Shown here in pieces: positions 1-6,565 of a DNA stretch of 6,911 bases. Position numbers and translations under genes: made by a program. Positions within the stretch are counted from its first letter, which is position 1. Each line of letters opens with the position of its first letter. The notes under the pieces were generated by a model. The model had not been told where the DNA came from and ran no database searches. It was given only the letters and a program-made list of their open reading frames with translations. Source of the stretch: an uncultured Bacteroidota bacterium (GTDB lineage: Bacteria > Bacteroidota > Bacteroidia > Bacteroidales > VadinHA17); contig CAIPJU010000171.1 of assembly GCA_903865465.1 (NCBI GenBank), positions 1 through 6,911 on the forward strand. Direction: 5' to 3'.

Positions 1-357
1 ATCCCTGGCAACCCTGGCCCAGATATTTGCATCGAAGTGCTGCGGATTAAATCTGCCGGCTAGTTTAGCATATTCCTCTGCCGGGATTTTATTATTAAAC
101 ATGGCCCATTCACCCTTTCCTTCTATCGAATATAGACCCCAATGGATAAACATTCCAAATTTTGCATCCTGCCACCATTTCATTTGCGCGGCTGAAAGCC
201 TTAAATCAGGAGCTACAATCCCGTTTGCTCCTTCAATTCCGCCATATTTCTCCATCGATTTTAATTCGTCACCTTTTAAATCCTGCGCACTGAGTTTGCT
301 TACCGACACGAGGACTATAAAACTTAAGACGACCGGTAAAAATCTGTATTTAATCAT
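1..357 (-). CDS. GH29 alpha-L-fucosidase, N-terminal part (gene runs off the left edge)
   Basis: Exported exo-glycosidase that removes alpha-linked L-fucose from glycans in the periplasm or at the cell surface. Only the first 119 codons are present, so the catalytic nucleophile region is outside the window. Residues 1-24 form a signal peptide (basic MIKYR start, hydrophobic core, cleavage after LSA before Q). From about residue 59 the GH29 signature begins: the WWQDAKFGMFIHWGLYS block, with the fucose-contacting His at 72, then GEWAMF and IPAEEYAKLAGRFNP. These are seen directly and are diagnostic of the family, whose proteins are usually 450-600 aa. The start codon ATG (355-357) is chosen because it gives the signal peptide; AAAAGG lies just before it as a weak ribosome site. 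A TATATTTA sequence (minus strand, 383-390) resembles a Bacteroidota -7 box but has no clear -33 partner. The downstream neighbour on the same strand is the esterase-like hydrolase, separated by about 310 bases, so the two need not share a transcript. Confidence 0.93.
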   Translation of the reverse strand, partial: MIKYRFLPVVLSFIVLVSVSKLSAQDLKGDELKSMEKYGGIEGANGIVAPDLRLSAAQMKWWQDAKFGMFIHWGLYSIEGKGEWAMFNNKIPAEEYAKLAGRFNPQHFDANIWARVARD

Positions 358-668
358 ACCTTTTCTTTGAATAATTGATTGCTAAATATAGCATTTCATT
401 TAGATAATACTTAACCAGGATGTTCATTTGCCACATATATTCCAAAACACTCATTCCCGGCAGCAAAATTCAAAGGACGGATCCTTGCAAGCCATGAATT
501 ATTACGTATGATTCCCGATACTCAAATTACATTATTAGAATGCTTAATATGATTACTATTGTAAACTGAGTATATAAATCTTTATATCTCACCTGTTTCA
601 CAAAATACAACCGGAAAATTCCAAAGTCAAGTTTATTTTTCTCACCTGCTTTGCTTTTATTCTTAATT
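358..668. other. Intergenic gap between GH29 and hydrolase genes
   Basis: AT-rich stretch of 311 bases between two minus-strand genes. It would hold the 3' end of the hydrolase transcript and the promoter of the GH29 gene. I see no stem-loop followed by a T run, so no intrinsic terminator for the hydrolase can be supported. A 36-codon minus-strand stretch without stops (411-521) has a protein-like composition but no start codon; I do not call it. No repeats or RNA genes are seen. Confidence 0.5.
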
Positions 669-1622
669 TCAATTACCTGGCAAATTCTGCTTTATAAGAC
701 CTAACCATCCTACCGCTATCTCCTGGTTAGGAAACCACGATGTAATATCAACCTGAACATTATCAATATCAGGTAATATTGCTCCGGAAGGAATTATTCC
801 TATATAACCTTTAGTTACTAAGTTCTTCAACTTATAAATCTTATTTACGGTATCTGCAGAGAGACGCAACGGAATAATATTATCAAAAAAGAACCTGGCG
901 AATTCTCCGGATTTTTTGAATTCATGGGCTGTGCCGGGTTCCTCTGCGAAGATCCACTTAGCGCCGAATCGCCTGTTTATTGAAAAGATGCCTTTAATGA
1001 TATTATTTCTGAAGGGAGAATCCTTTTCGCCGGTAATAAAAACGCCCGGGACCTCCCATGCCCCGGCAGGAGCTAATGATGAGTAATAAACACCACCTTT
1101 GTTAACAATAAAGGCAATAACCCTTTCGGGTTTCCAGCATACAAATTCATAGTTAAACTCACCGCCGGCCGACATACCCCAGAGAGCCAGCGGAGCCTCT
1201 GAAAGTTCAGGATGGCTGGATGTTACAGAAAATTCAGGAAGCACATCCAAAAGAGCTTGTCCACTGCCGTTCTTCGCATCTGCATACTCTTCTATTTCCA
1301 TGTGGGGATGGTTCTTATCGGTGAAGTAACATCCGAGTAATGCAAAATCGTGACGGGCAGCAATTTTCTGCCAGAGAGTATCATAAACCATGTCGCGGCC
1401 ATCAGAATTTGATCCGGGCATCATAACAATTATACCCCGTATGGTTTTTACATTGTCCGGTATCCATAAACGAAATGAAGCCTTTTCATAGTTATTTCCA
1501 TTGACAAAACCCTCATCAAGAGCAATCTGTGAATAGCTTTTTGAAACAAAACAAAGTTTTAAGATAAAAACCATGCATATCATAATGCAATATTTAACAT
1601 CCAAGGCCCCTTTTATTTTCAT
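669..1622 (-). CDS. Secreted serine alpha/beta hydrolase (esterase-like)
   Basis: Predicted exported ester hydrolase of the alpha/beta-hydrolase fold, 317 aa from the chosen start. Visible features (numbering from that start) are an oxyanion-type loop MMPGSNSDGRD near 67-77, the nucleophile elbow WGMSAGG with Ser151, a GEKDS acid loop with Asp201, and His233 in GTAHEF. Together these give a complete Ser-Asp-His triad in the usual order. About 60 further residues follow the His and are not recognised. A longer GTG start at 1691 exists, but ATG at 1620-1622 is preferred: it has AGGA seven bases upstream and puts the signal peptide (MKIKG..., hydrophobic core, SYSQ cleavage region near residue 32) at the N-terminus. 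The fold resembles PHB-depolymerase/CE1-like esterases common in Bacteroidota glycan loci, so removal of acyl groups from a polysaccharide is plausible, but the substrate is not shown by the sequence. It is transcribed divergently from the GH97 gene. Confidence 0.88.
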   Translation of the reverse strand: MKIKGALDVKYCIMICMVFILKLCFVSKSYSQIALDEGFVNGNNYEKASFRLWIPDNVKTIRGIIVMMPGSNSDGRDMVYDTLWQKIAARHDFALLGCYFTDKNHPHMEIEEYADAKNGSGQALLDVLPEFSVTSSHPELSEAPLALWGMSAGGEFNYEFVCWKPERVIAFIVNKGGVYYSSLAPAGAWEVPGVFITGEKDSPFRNNIIKGIFSINRRFGAKWIFAEEPGTAHEFKKSGEFARFFFDNIIPLRLSADTVNKIYKLKNLVTKGYIGIIPSGAILPDIDNVQVDITSWFPNQEIAVGWLGLIKQNLPGN

Positions 1623-1715
1623 AGTAATCCTGATAAAATAATTTGCTCCGTATTGGAGTTTACCGAAGATAGTGATTTCTGAATAATTCACTGGTTTACC
1701 TCAGAGCGTCCAGGT

Positions 1716-1723
1716 CAAACTTA
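1716..1723 (-). promoter_or_regulatory. Possible -7 box for the hydrolase gene
   Basis: On the minus strand this reads TAAGTTTG, an exact match to the Bacteroidota TAnnTTTG -7 consensus. No convincing TTTG/TTG -33 element lies 19-21 bases further upstream. Transcription from here would give a leader of roughly 85 bases before the ATG at 1622, or a very short one before the alternative GTG at 1691. Confidence 0.35.
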
Positions 1724-1789
1724 TTCCAAAATAAGAGTGCTGTAAATTTAAAATAAAGTAACTGGAATGAATAACAGACTGGTGTTTGG

Positions 1790-1797
1790 TATATTTG
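1790..1797 (+). promoter_or_regulatory. Possible -7 box for the GH97 gene
   Basis: TATATTTG is an exact match to the Bacteroidota -7 consensus TAnnTTTG, about 90 bases before the GH97 start and in the divergent intergenic region. The -33 element is not clear, so this rests on the -7 match and position. Confidence 0.42.
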
Positions 1798-1885
1798 TAA
1801 AAGTAAATATTGAACTTTTAAAGTGACCTGAGAAAAAAGTCCGGAAGAAATTGAAAACTAACTAAGTCTTTAAACCTCTAAACTC

Positions 1886-3841
1886 ATGAAAAAAATTTCA
1901 GTTGTCATTATTCTCTTATTTGTGTTTTCAGGAGGTAAGGCTCAGCAATATATTCTGAATTCTCCGAACAGGGAACTGACTGTCGAAATCAGTATCGGAA
2001 ATGAAATCAGCGTGAAAATGAATAAAGGAGGTGAAAGCCTGATTGGGTTTTCCGGTTTAACACTTGCGTTAGTTGGCGAAAATCAGCCGTTTGCCGCTTT
2101 CCGGGTCAAAAAAATCAATCGCCGATTGGTTGATGAAGATGTAAAACCAGTAATACGCGAGCGAAGCACTCTGTACAAAAACCTCTATAATGAACTGGAA
2201 GTGGTTTTCAAATCGAATCATGCCATTACCTTCCGATTGTTTAACGAAGGCCTGGCCTACCGGCATTCCGGTTCACTGAAAGACAGCCTGACCATTTTAA
2301 ATGAAAACCTCCGGATTCAGGTCAATGAAAACGATTCCATGTGGTACCAGCCTTCAAAATCGTTTAAATCGTCGTATGAAACGCCGTATGAATTTAAAAG
2401 AATCAGTTCAATCGAAAACGGCCAGTTATGTCATCTTCCGGTGTTGATCAAGAAACAGCAGGGGCCCTTTGTAATGTTCACCGAGGCCGATTTGTCGCCT
2501 TACCCCGGAATGTGGATCAAAGGTACCGGTAAAGCTGAACTCGCTGCAACAAACCCGGCATATCCGAAGAGTTTTTCCAATGCCGGGAATATTTACGACA
2601 GGGGGCAGATTGCTGAACGATACGATTATATTGCCAGAGTGGCCGGAACCCGGACTTTCCCCTGGCGGATTTTCGCGGTTGCCGGTCATGAAGATGGTTT
2701 GTTTAACAACAACATGGTTTACCTCCTGGCTTCGCCGACGGTATTGCATGATGTTTCGTGGATCAAACCCGGAGTGGTGATGTTCGACTGGTGGGGTAAA
2801 AACAACATTTACGGCGTTGATTTCAAGGCTGGTGTAAACACCGAAACCGCCAAATATTATATCGATTTCTGCGCGGCACATGGCTTTCGCTACTTTCTGT
2901 TCGACGATGGCTGGTGCCCGAAAGATGATTTGCTTCACCCTGTCGCGGAACTGAACATGGCAGAGGTAACTGCTTATGCCGAAACCAAAGGTGTTGATGT
3001 TATGCTTTGGGTGATCTGGCATGCCCTGAAAAACCAGTGGACGCCGGCTTTTGAACAGTTTGCAAAATGGGGAATCAAAGGCATCAAGATGGATTTTATG
3101 GATCGCGACGACCAGCCAATGGTCGAATTTTACGAAGCAGTTGCCCGGAAAGCTGCCGAAAATAAAATGGTTGTCGATTTTCATGGCGCCTTCAAACCCG
3201 ACGGTCTCAGCCGGAAATATCCAAACGTACTGACCCGCGAGGCGCTGATCGAATTTGAATACAGTGGAGGAACCACATGGGACAATACAACACACCACAA
3301 CCTGCTCCCATACATCCGCATGTTTACAGGCGCCATGGATTACATTCCGGCCACCATGCGCAATTCAACAAAAGAAAATTTCTGCCCGCTTGGTGATTAC
3401 CCGATGGGACAGGGAACCCGTGCCCATGCCATGGCTCTTTTTGTGATTCTGAGCAGCCCTATGATAATGCTGCCCGATTCTCCTTCGGATTATTATCGCG
3501 AAAAAGAGTGTACACAATTCCTCACTAAAATCCCGGTTGAATGGGACGAAACTCAGCTGCTTCAGGGAAAAATCAGCAAATACACTGTCCTGGCACGTAG
3601 ATCGGGGGAGGAATGGTTTGTTGGCGCTATCACCAATAATGATGCAAGAACACTTGAAATTTCAACCGGATTCCTTAAAGCGGGAAAGTATCGCATTGAA
3701 CTGATTGAAGACGGAGTGAATGCCGGCTCGCGGGCTGAAGATTATAAAAAAATTGTCAGGGAAATTTCTTCAGGAGAAGTATTAAAACTGAAACTGTTAT
3801 CCGGTGGCGGTTGGGTAGCACGGATTAGTCCGGTTTTATAG
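1886..3841 (+). CDS. GH97 glycoside hydrolase, predicted retaining (alpha-galactosidase-like)
   Basis: Complete 651-aa secreted glycosidase of family GH97 (SusB/BT1871 relatives), acting on alpha-linked galactose or glucose at the non-reducing end of oligosaccharides. Order: signal peptide 1-19 (MKKISVVIILLF..., cleavage GGKA/QQ), N-terminal beta-supersandwich about 20-285, (beta/alpha)8 barrel about 290-560, C-terminal beta-sandwich about 565-651. This is normal length for the family. Family motifs visible are FDWWGKNN (300-307), FLFDDGW (337-343), GIKGIKMDFMD (396-406), DFHGAFKPDG (431-440) and YPNVLTREAL (445-454). Asp403 in KMDFMD sits where retaining GH97 enzymes carry their nucleophile. 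Glu458 lies 55 residues later, the same spacing I recall for the Asp/Glu pair of the BT1871 alpha-galactosidase. A retaining mechanism is therefore inferred. The start is fixed by the signal peptide; there is no Shine-Dalgarno sequence, as is usual in this phylum. A cluster of palindromes starts seven bases after the stop codon. Confidence 0.96.
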   Translation: MKKISVVIILLFVFSGGKAQQYILNSPNRELTVEISIGNEISVKMNKGGESLIGFSGLTLALVGENQPFAAFRVKKINRRLVDEDVKPVIRERSTLYKNLYNELEVVFKSNHAITFRLFNEGLAYRHSGSLKDSLTILNENLRIQVNENDSMWYQPSKSFKSSYETPYEFKRISSIENGQLCHLPVLIKKQQGPFVMFTEADLSPYPGMWIKGTGKAELAATNPAYPKSFSNAGNIYDRGQIAERYDYIARVAGTRTFPWRIFAVAGHEDGLFNNNMVYLLASPTVLHDVSWIKPGVVMFDWWGKNNIYGVDFKAGVNTETAKYYIDFCAAHGFRYFLFDDGWCPKDDLLHPVAELNMAEVTAYAETKGVDVMLWVIWHALKNQWTPAFEQFAKWGIKGIKMDFMDRDDQPMVEFYEAVARKAAENKMVVDFHGAFKPDGLSRKYPNVLTREALIEFEYSGGTTWDNTTHHNLLPYIRMFTGAMDYIPATMRNSTKENFCPLGDYPMGQGTRAHAMALFVILSSPMIMLPDSPSDYYREKECTQFLTKIPVEWDETQLLQGKISKYTVLARRSGEEWFVGAITNNDARTLEISTGFLKAGKYRIELIEDGVNAGSRAEDYKKIVREISSGEVLKLKLLSGGGWVARISPVL

Positions 3842-3847
3842 AGGTGT

Positions 3848-3972
3848 CATATGAATCGTTCTGATTCGGACATATGTTCACCAACCCACTCCGAAGGAGT
3901 GTCAGGTGAATAACCCCCGGCGCCAGCCGGGGGTGCAACATGCTATAGACACTTCAGCCCTGACGGGGCGTG
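3848..3972. repeat. Cluster of four stem-loops (REP-like palindromic element)
   Basis: Four consecutive inverted repeats are packed into about 125 bases. (1) 3848-3876: CATATGAATC opposite GATTC-ggaC-ATATG with a bulge. (2) 3877-3910: outer TTCACC/GGTGAA around inner CACTCC/GGAGTG closed by a GAA loop, a compound hairpin. (3) 3914-3933: CCCCCGGC/GCCGGGGG with a four-base loop GCCA. (4) 3950-3972: outer CAC/GTG and inner GCCC/GGGC around TGACG. None is followed by a T run, so this is not a classical intrinsic terminator, although it could stabilise the 3' end of the GH97 messenger. The chain of GC-rich hairpins resembles dispersed palindromic elements I associate with Bacteroidota intergenic regions; whether this copy is one of many cannot be seen here. 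Confidence 0.6.
3914..3933. repeat. Perfect 8-bp GC hairpin downstream of GH97
   Basis: CCCCCGGC, loop GCCA, GCCGGGGG. This is the strongest stem in the cluster. It is followed by TGCAACATG rather than a T tract, so a terminator call is not supported, but it could block exonuclease decay or cause pausing. Confidence 0.75.
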
Positions 3973-4040
3973 ATTGTCACGGAAAATATACCTCATTAAT
4001 CATAATCCCGGCTTCTTTTATCAATCTGCCGTTTTAAATC

Positions 4041-4172
4041 TCAAATCAAACGCAAATTTTTACTGAAATCTGACAGTAATTCCTTAACAAAAGGCCCGAC
4101 TATTTCTCCAGGAAGTGAACGCCTGATCACATGCCAGGATAAGCAGAACCTGATTTTATATATTTTAAACAT
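4041..4172 (-). CDS. Doubtful small ORF, 43 aa, possibly a remnant
   Basis: An ATG-started minus-strand frame of 43 codons, beginning MFKIYKIRFCLSWHVIRR and ending in SDFSKNLRLI before a TGA. The same frame continues after the TGA for 14 more codons rich in Lys, Arg and Asp up to a TAA at 3996-3998, as if a somewhat longer coding region had been interrupted. The composition (basic N-terminus, amphipathic VGPFVKELLSDF segment) looks protein-like, but no family is recognised and there is no promoter or ribosome site of note. It may be noise or the relic of a decayed gene. Confidence 0.22.
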   Translation of the reverse strand: MFKIYKIRFCLSWHVIRRSLPGEIVGPFVKELLSDFSKNLRLI

Positions 4173-4195
4173 GTTCCCGACGATGCAATATATGA

Positions 4196-4226
4196 TTGTT
4201 AAACGGATGAATTATATTTATCTTTA
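4196..4226 (+). promoter_or_regulatory. Possible promoter for the 39-aa membrane protein
   Basis: TTG (4196-4198), a 20-base spacer and TATCTTTA (4219-4226) fit the Bacteroidota -33/-7 layout with one mismatch in the -7 box. The -7 box ends about 31 bases before the ATG at 4258. Confidence 0.3.
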
Positions 4227-4257
4227 ATGATTAAAAAAAAATTCAATAAGAATAATC

Positions 4258-4377
4258 ATGAATAATCTCTTCAGAGGACTATTGTCAGGAAATGGAGCAT
4301 GGAAGTTAGGTGCGGTCTGTTTCAGCACCATTCTAATTTTTGTGATACTCTGGATTGTGCCTGGGAAGTGTAGTTGA
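4258..4377 (+). CDS. Small single-span membrane protein, 39 aa
   Basis: A 40-codon frame (with TGA stop), below usual gene-calling cut-offs. The protein begins MNNLFRGLLSGNGAWKLG, then has a hydrophobic segment of about 18 residues (AVCFSTILIFVILWIVP, roughly 19-35) and a short GKCS tail. An N-terminal amphipathic, glycine-rich stretch with Arg/Lys followed by one membrane helix suggests an inner-membrane peptide with a cytoplasmic N-terminus. The G-x-KLG...CFSTI pattern matches short membrane proteins I associate with Bacteroidota genomes, although I cannot verify a family here. It has its own AT-rich leader with a plausible promoter and A-rich pre-start region, and is followed by 235 bases without a gene. 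The function is unknown; it is not obviously a toxin, since no partner gene or antisense RNA is evident. Confidence 0.52.
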   Translation: MNNLFRGLLSGNGAWKLGAVCFSTILIFVILWIVPGKCS

Positions 4378-4612
4378 GGATCTGCTGTATTGGGTCTCAT
4401 AGCACTCCTTCAGGCTATTTTTCTGCAGATACCAGATATAACCAATATTTATAACAATTTCAAAATTTTGAAAATCGAATGCCCATGTCAATAAGAATTT
4501 ACATTCCAGGGTTATTCTGATAGTTCAAATGAATACACAAGGTAATCTGTAAGAATCCAAATATCTTTTCTGTACTGGATTTTACATTATAAACAATTTA
4601 AATCCCTTTATT

Positions 4613-5305
4613 ATGAAGTACAATCACGTTTCATTCCTCCGGTCAAAATTCCGGATCTTACTTGCAGGAACTGTTATCCCTTTTATTCTGGTCGCCTTCA
4701 CAGGAATTAATTCTGAATCATCGCCAGGATTGGGCATACAACAACAAAGCGGAGCGAAAGGGTGGTGGTTTGGCGGGAAAATTGAAGATTTCAAACCCGG
4801 AACTGACAGCACACTTTTTCAACATGGAAGGAAATGCGCAACACTTGAGTCTGTCCATGATAACCCTGCCGATTTCTGTACCCTGATGCAGACCATAATG
4901 GTTAAAGAATACGCTGGTAAAAGGGTCAGGATGACCGGCTATATTAAATCGCAGGGATCGGACGTTAAGGGTGCAATGTGGATAAGGGTAGATGATTTTG
5001 GTAATAAGATATCTGCCGATTTCGATAATATGATGGACCGTCCGGTTACCGGGAACAGCGACTGGCAAAAATGCGAGATTGTATTTGATGTCCCTGAAAA
5101 GGCTGTAGTTGCACTTGGTTTTATACTCCAGGGCACCGGAAAGATCTGGGTCGACAACGTGTCATTGGAGGTTGTTCCGGACTCAGTAAATAAAACAGCT
5201 CAGTTTCTTGATCAGCCCTTTCCCGAACAGTATATTGAACAACTAAAACAACACCCGCAGGAGTTTCCTGAGAAACCGGCAGAGAACCTTGATTTTGAAG
5301 AATAA
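4613..5305 (+). CDS. Exported protein with jelly-roll (sugar-binding-like) domain
   Basis: 230-aa protein. Residues 1-14 are basic, followed by one hydrophobic stretch (about 15-31, ILLAGTVIPFILVAF), so it is either secreted or anchored by an N-terminal helix; there is no lipobox Cys. Residues about 48-188 form a beta-rich domain with the phrases GKRVRMTGYIKS (102-113), GAMWIRVDD (120-128), DFDNMMDRPVTG (136-147), DWQKCEIVFDVPE (150-162) and GTGKIWVDNVSLEVV (174-188). This pattern matches the galactose-binding/jelly-roll-type domain found alone or attached to peptidases, hydrolases and AraC-like regulators in Bacteroidota and Firmicutes. The ligand is not known. The last 40 residues are Gln-, Pro- and Glu-rich and probably disordered. 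The start ATG is the only one placing the hydrophobic helix near the N-terminus; no Shine-Dalgarno sequence is seen. The gene stands alone, so a role in cell-envelope sensing or carbohydrate binding is only inferred. Confidence 0.82.
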   Translation: MKYNHVSFLRSKFRILLAGTVIPFILVAFTGINSESSPGLGIQQQSGAKGWWFGGKIEDFKPGTDSTLFQHGRKCATLESVHDNPADFCTLMQTIMVKEYAGKRVRMTGYIKSQGSDVKGAMWIRVDDFGNKISADFDNMMDRPVTGNSDWQKCEIVFDVPEKAVVALGFILQGTGKIWVDNVSLEVVPDSVNKTAQFLDQPFPEQYIEQLKQHPQEFPEKPAENLDFEE

Positions 5306-5592
5306 AAGGACTATCACAACCGATTCGTGCCAGGTCTTCCATGAGTGTTCAAATTGGTTGAAGATTTTAAAACCCCAAAAGGGTGATAGATGTGTGTTTT
5401 GTACATATGGTGACATCAAGCGTCAGCCTATACAGGAAACGGGGAAGTGAGATATAAAAAGCCCCGGCCACTAAAAGGGTTGGCGGGTGTAAATAGAAAG
5501 CAAAATTCAGATTATACCGATAGTTTAAGGAATGAAATACTTAATATTGAACAGGCAAAATATTAAAGCTAAATGGCTTCAGAATCTCATTA
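5306..5592. other. Gap with short inverted repeats and possible gene debris
   Basis: 287 bases between the jelly-roll protein and the zinc-ribbon ORF. It holds a short hairpin ACCC/GGGT around CAAAA (near 5373-5385) and a GC-rich patch (GCCCCGGCC near 5461-5469) that may be degraded palindromic-element sequence. Two short protein-like frames overlap the right half: 5447-5566 (GTG start, 39 aa, containing DSLRNEILNIEQAKY) and 5532-5636 (ATG start, 34 aa, containing KAKWLQNLINVYEKLSG). They lie in different frames from each other and from the next gene, suggesting a frame-shifted relic. Neither is called as a gene. Confidence 0.4.
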
Positions 5593-5856
5593 ATGTGTAT
5601 GAAAAACTCTCGGGACGAAGCAGCGGAAGACTTTAAAAAGCTGCCAAAAGCAACAAGGGAGATCTCATCCTTCTTTTACCTTGTTATTGATGCAACAATT
5701 GAGAATTTACACACAACGTACAAATCGACAGAAATCCGGTGTTTCAGGAAGAAGTGCGAAGGCATAATCTGGAGCGAGATAGATGAGAATGGCACTGATA
5801 TCAATTGGAAGTGCTCCGCATGCAGGAACGGCGGAAATATTACAGGAGTGTTCTGA
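5593..5856 (+). CDS. Small zinc-ribbon-like protein, 87 aa
   Basis: The C-terminal half shows four cysteines, C50-x4-C55 and C74-x2-C77, separated by a beta-hairpin-like segment (GIIWSEIDENGTDINWK), a typical zinc-ribbon layout. The sequence IRCFRKKCEGII...INWKCSACRNGGNITG resembles the C-terminal metal-binding module of small uncharacterised bacterial proteins that end in a C-G-x2-G-x-I-S/T-like stretch; this is pattern recollection only. The N-terminal half (about 8-42) is predicted helical, with EDFKKLPKATREISSFF. ATG at 5593 is used; a second Met two codons later (MKNSRDE) is equally possible. No ribosome site is seen. Frames just upstream (5532-5636) also look coding, so the present ORF may be the 3' part of a gene broken by frameshift. 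The molecular function is unknown; zinc or nucleic-acid binding is inferred from the cysteines. Confidence 0.58.
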   Translation: MCMKNSRDEAAEDFKKLPKATREISSFFYLVIDATIENLHTTYKSTEIRCFRKKCEGIIWSEIDENGTDINWKCSACRNGGNITGVF

Positions 5857-6232
5857 TCGTTTAAAGGAATACACAAGTTTTCAGGGAGAATCCGTTTAAA
5901 TCGTTTCAAATTATTCAATTTTGCATATTTTCTATCTGTTTTAACTCCTGACAGTTAAGAAAGCAGGCTCGAACCTCGGATTCAGAATCCGTAAATTGCT
6001 TGAATAATGTAGCTTTTTGATCTCCGAAGAACTTAAAGTACTTAAAAATGAAATAGTCCTATCCCTCCACAGTATTCTTTGCAAACCATAATTGAGTAGT
6101 ATCTGCAAGACATTTATTTGATTTTGCAGCACAGTTTGCTTAACTTAGTGCTAATTCAGAAAATCAATTGCTATAACAAGATTGATTGAAATAATTGGTT
6201 ATTAAGAATTTGATTTAAATAAAGCTTACATC
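5857..6232. other. 376-base gap before the GIY-YIG gene
   Basis: AT-rich, with no plausible gene on either strand. It contains a pair of adjacent palindromes (5965-5991) that look on the minus strand like part of a tRNA. The sequence just before the nuclease start is A/T-rich without a Shine-Dalgarno motif. No exact TAnnTTTG box was found, so the nuclease promoter is not located. A minus-strand GTG frame (5941-6132) crosses the palindromes and is considered chance. Confidence 0.45.
5965..5991 (-). other. tRNA-like palindrome pair (vestigial)
   Basis: On the minus strand this reads as an anticodon-arm-like hairpin CGGA-TTCTGAA-TCCG (a seven-base loop with CTG in anticodon position, as in tRNA-Gln), followed directly by a T-arm-like AGGTTCGAGCCT. 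The spacing between the arms is too short, and no D arm, acceptor stem or CCA end matches, so it is not a functional tRNA. As plain DNA it is CGGATTC-A-GAATCCG (perfect 7-bp arms) beside an imperfect AGG/CCT palindrome centred on TCGA. Confidence 0.3.
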
Positions 6233-6565
6233 ATGAAAGGCTATATGTATATACTCTTATGTGGTGATGGCAGCTATTATACAGGAAGCACAACAAATCT
6301 GGAGTTGCGGCTGGATGAACATCAGAAAGGTGATGGGGCCAATCATACACGTAAGCATTTACCTGTAAAGCTGTTATATTTCGAAGAATTCAGCAGGATA
6401 GATGATGCCTTTTATCGCGAGAAACAGGTACAGGGATGGAGCAGAAGTAAAAAAGAGGCTTTAATAAATGGAGATATAAATAAACTAAAAGAATTATCAA
6501 AGAACTCCCTGCCTTCGACAAGCTCAGGCACCGCTTCGACAAGCTCAGGCACCGGGGATATTTAG
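6233..6565 (+). CDS. GIY-YIG nuclease (UPF0213/YhbQ-type) with repeat-encoded tail
   Basis: 110-aa protein whose residues 1-90 are a minimal GIY-YIG endonuclease domain of the YhbQ/UPF0213 group. The visible pattern is YMYILLCGDGSYYTGST (Tyr6 for the GIY strand, YTG at 16-18 for the YIG strand), then the LELRLDEH helix with the conserved Arg26 and His30, GANHTRKHLPVKLLY (35-49), and the A-F-YREKQVQGWSR helix with Glu63, the usual metal-binding acid. All key residues are present, so the domain should be intact. Proteins of this group are predicted DNA or structure-specific nucleases, but their cellular role is mostly unknown. Residues 92-110 (SLPSTSSGTASTSSGTGDI) are not part of the fold: they are the translation of two copies of the 15-bp repeat that fills the rest of the window. 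The stop is TAG at 6563-6565, after which the same frame remains open to the window end. ATG at 6233 is the only sensible start. Confidence 0.92.
   Translation: MKGYMYILLCGDGSYYTGSTTNLELRLDEHQKGDGANHTRKHLPVKLLYFEEFSRIDDAFYREKQVQGWSRSKKEALINGDINKLKELSKNSLPSTSSGTASTSSGTGDI

Noticed and set aside
101..370. Plus-strand ORF of 89 codons
   Set aside because: Antisense shadow of the GH29 gene, whose signal peptide and family motifs are clear on the other strand.
411..521. Minus-strand open stretch of 36 codons (contains WLARIRPLNFAAGNE)
   Set aside because: Protein-like wording but bounded by a TGA upstream and lacking any start codon at its head; too short to call without homology evidence.
2426..3298. 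Long minus-strand ORF of 290 codons
   Set aside because: It lies wholly antisense to the GH97 barrel, whose motifs are unambiguous; its translation has no recognisable motif.
3914..3933. Intrinsic terminator for the GH97 gene
   Set aside because: The hairpin is strong but followed by TGCAACATG with no T tract, and it lies about 70 bases after the stop among other hairpins.
5941..6132. Minus-strand ORF of 63 codons (GTG start)
   Set aside because: No motif, no ribosome site, and its 3' half is the tRNA-like palindrome pair; probably chance.
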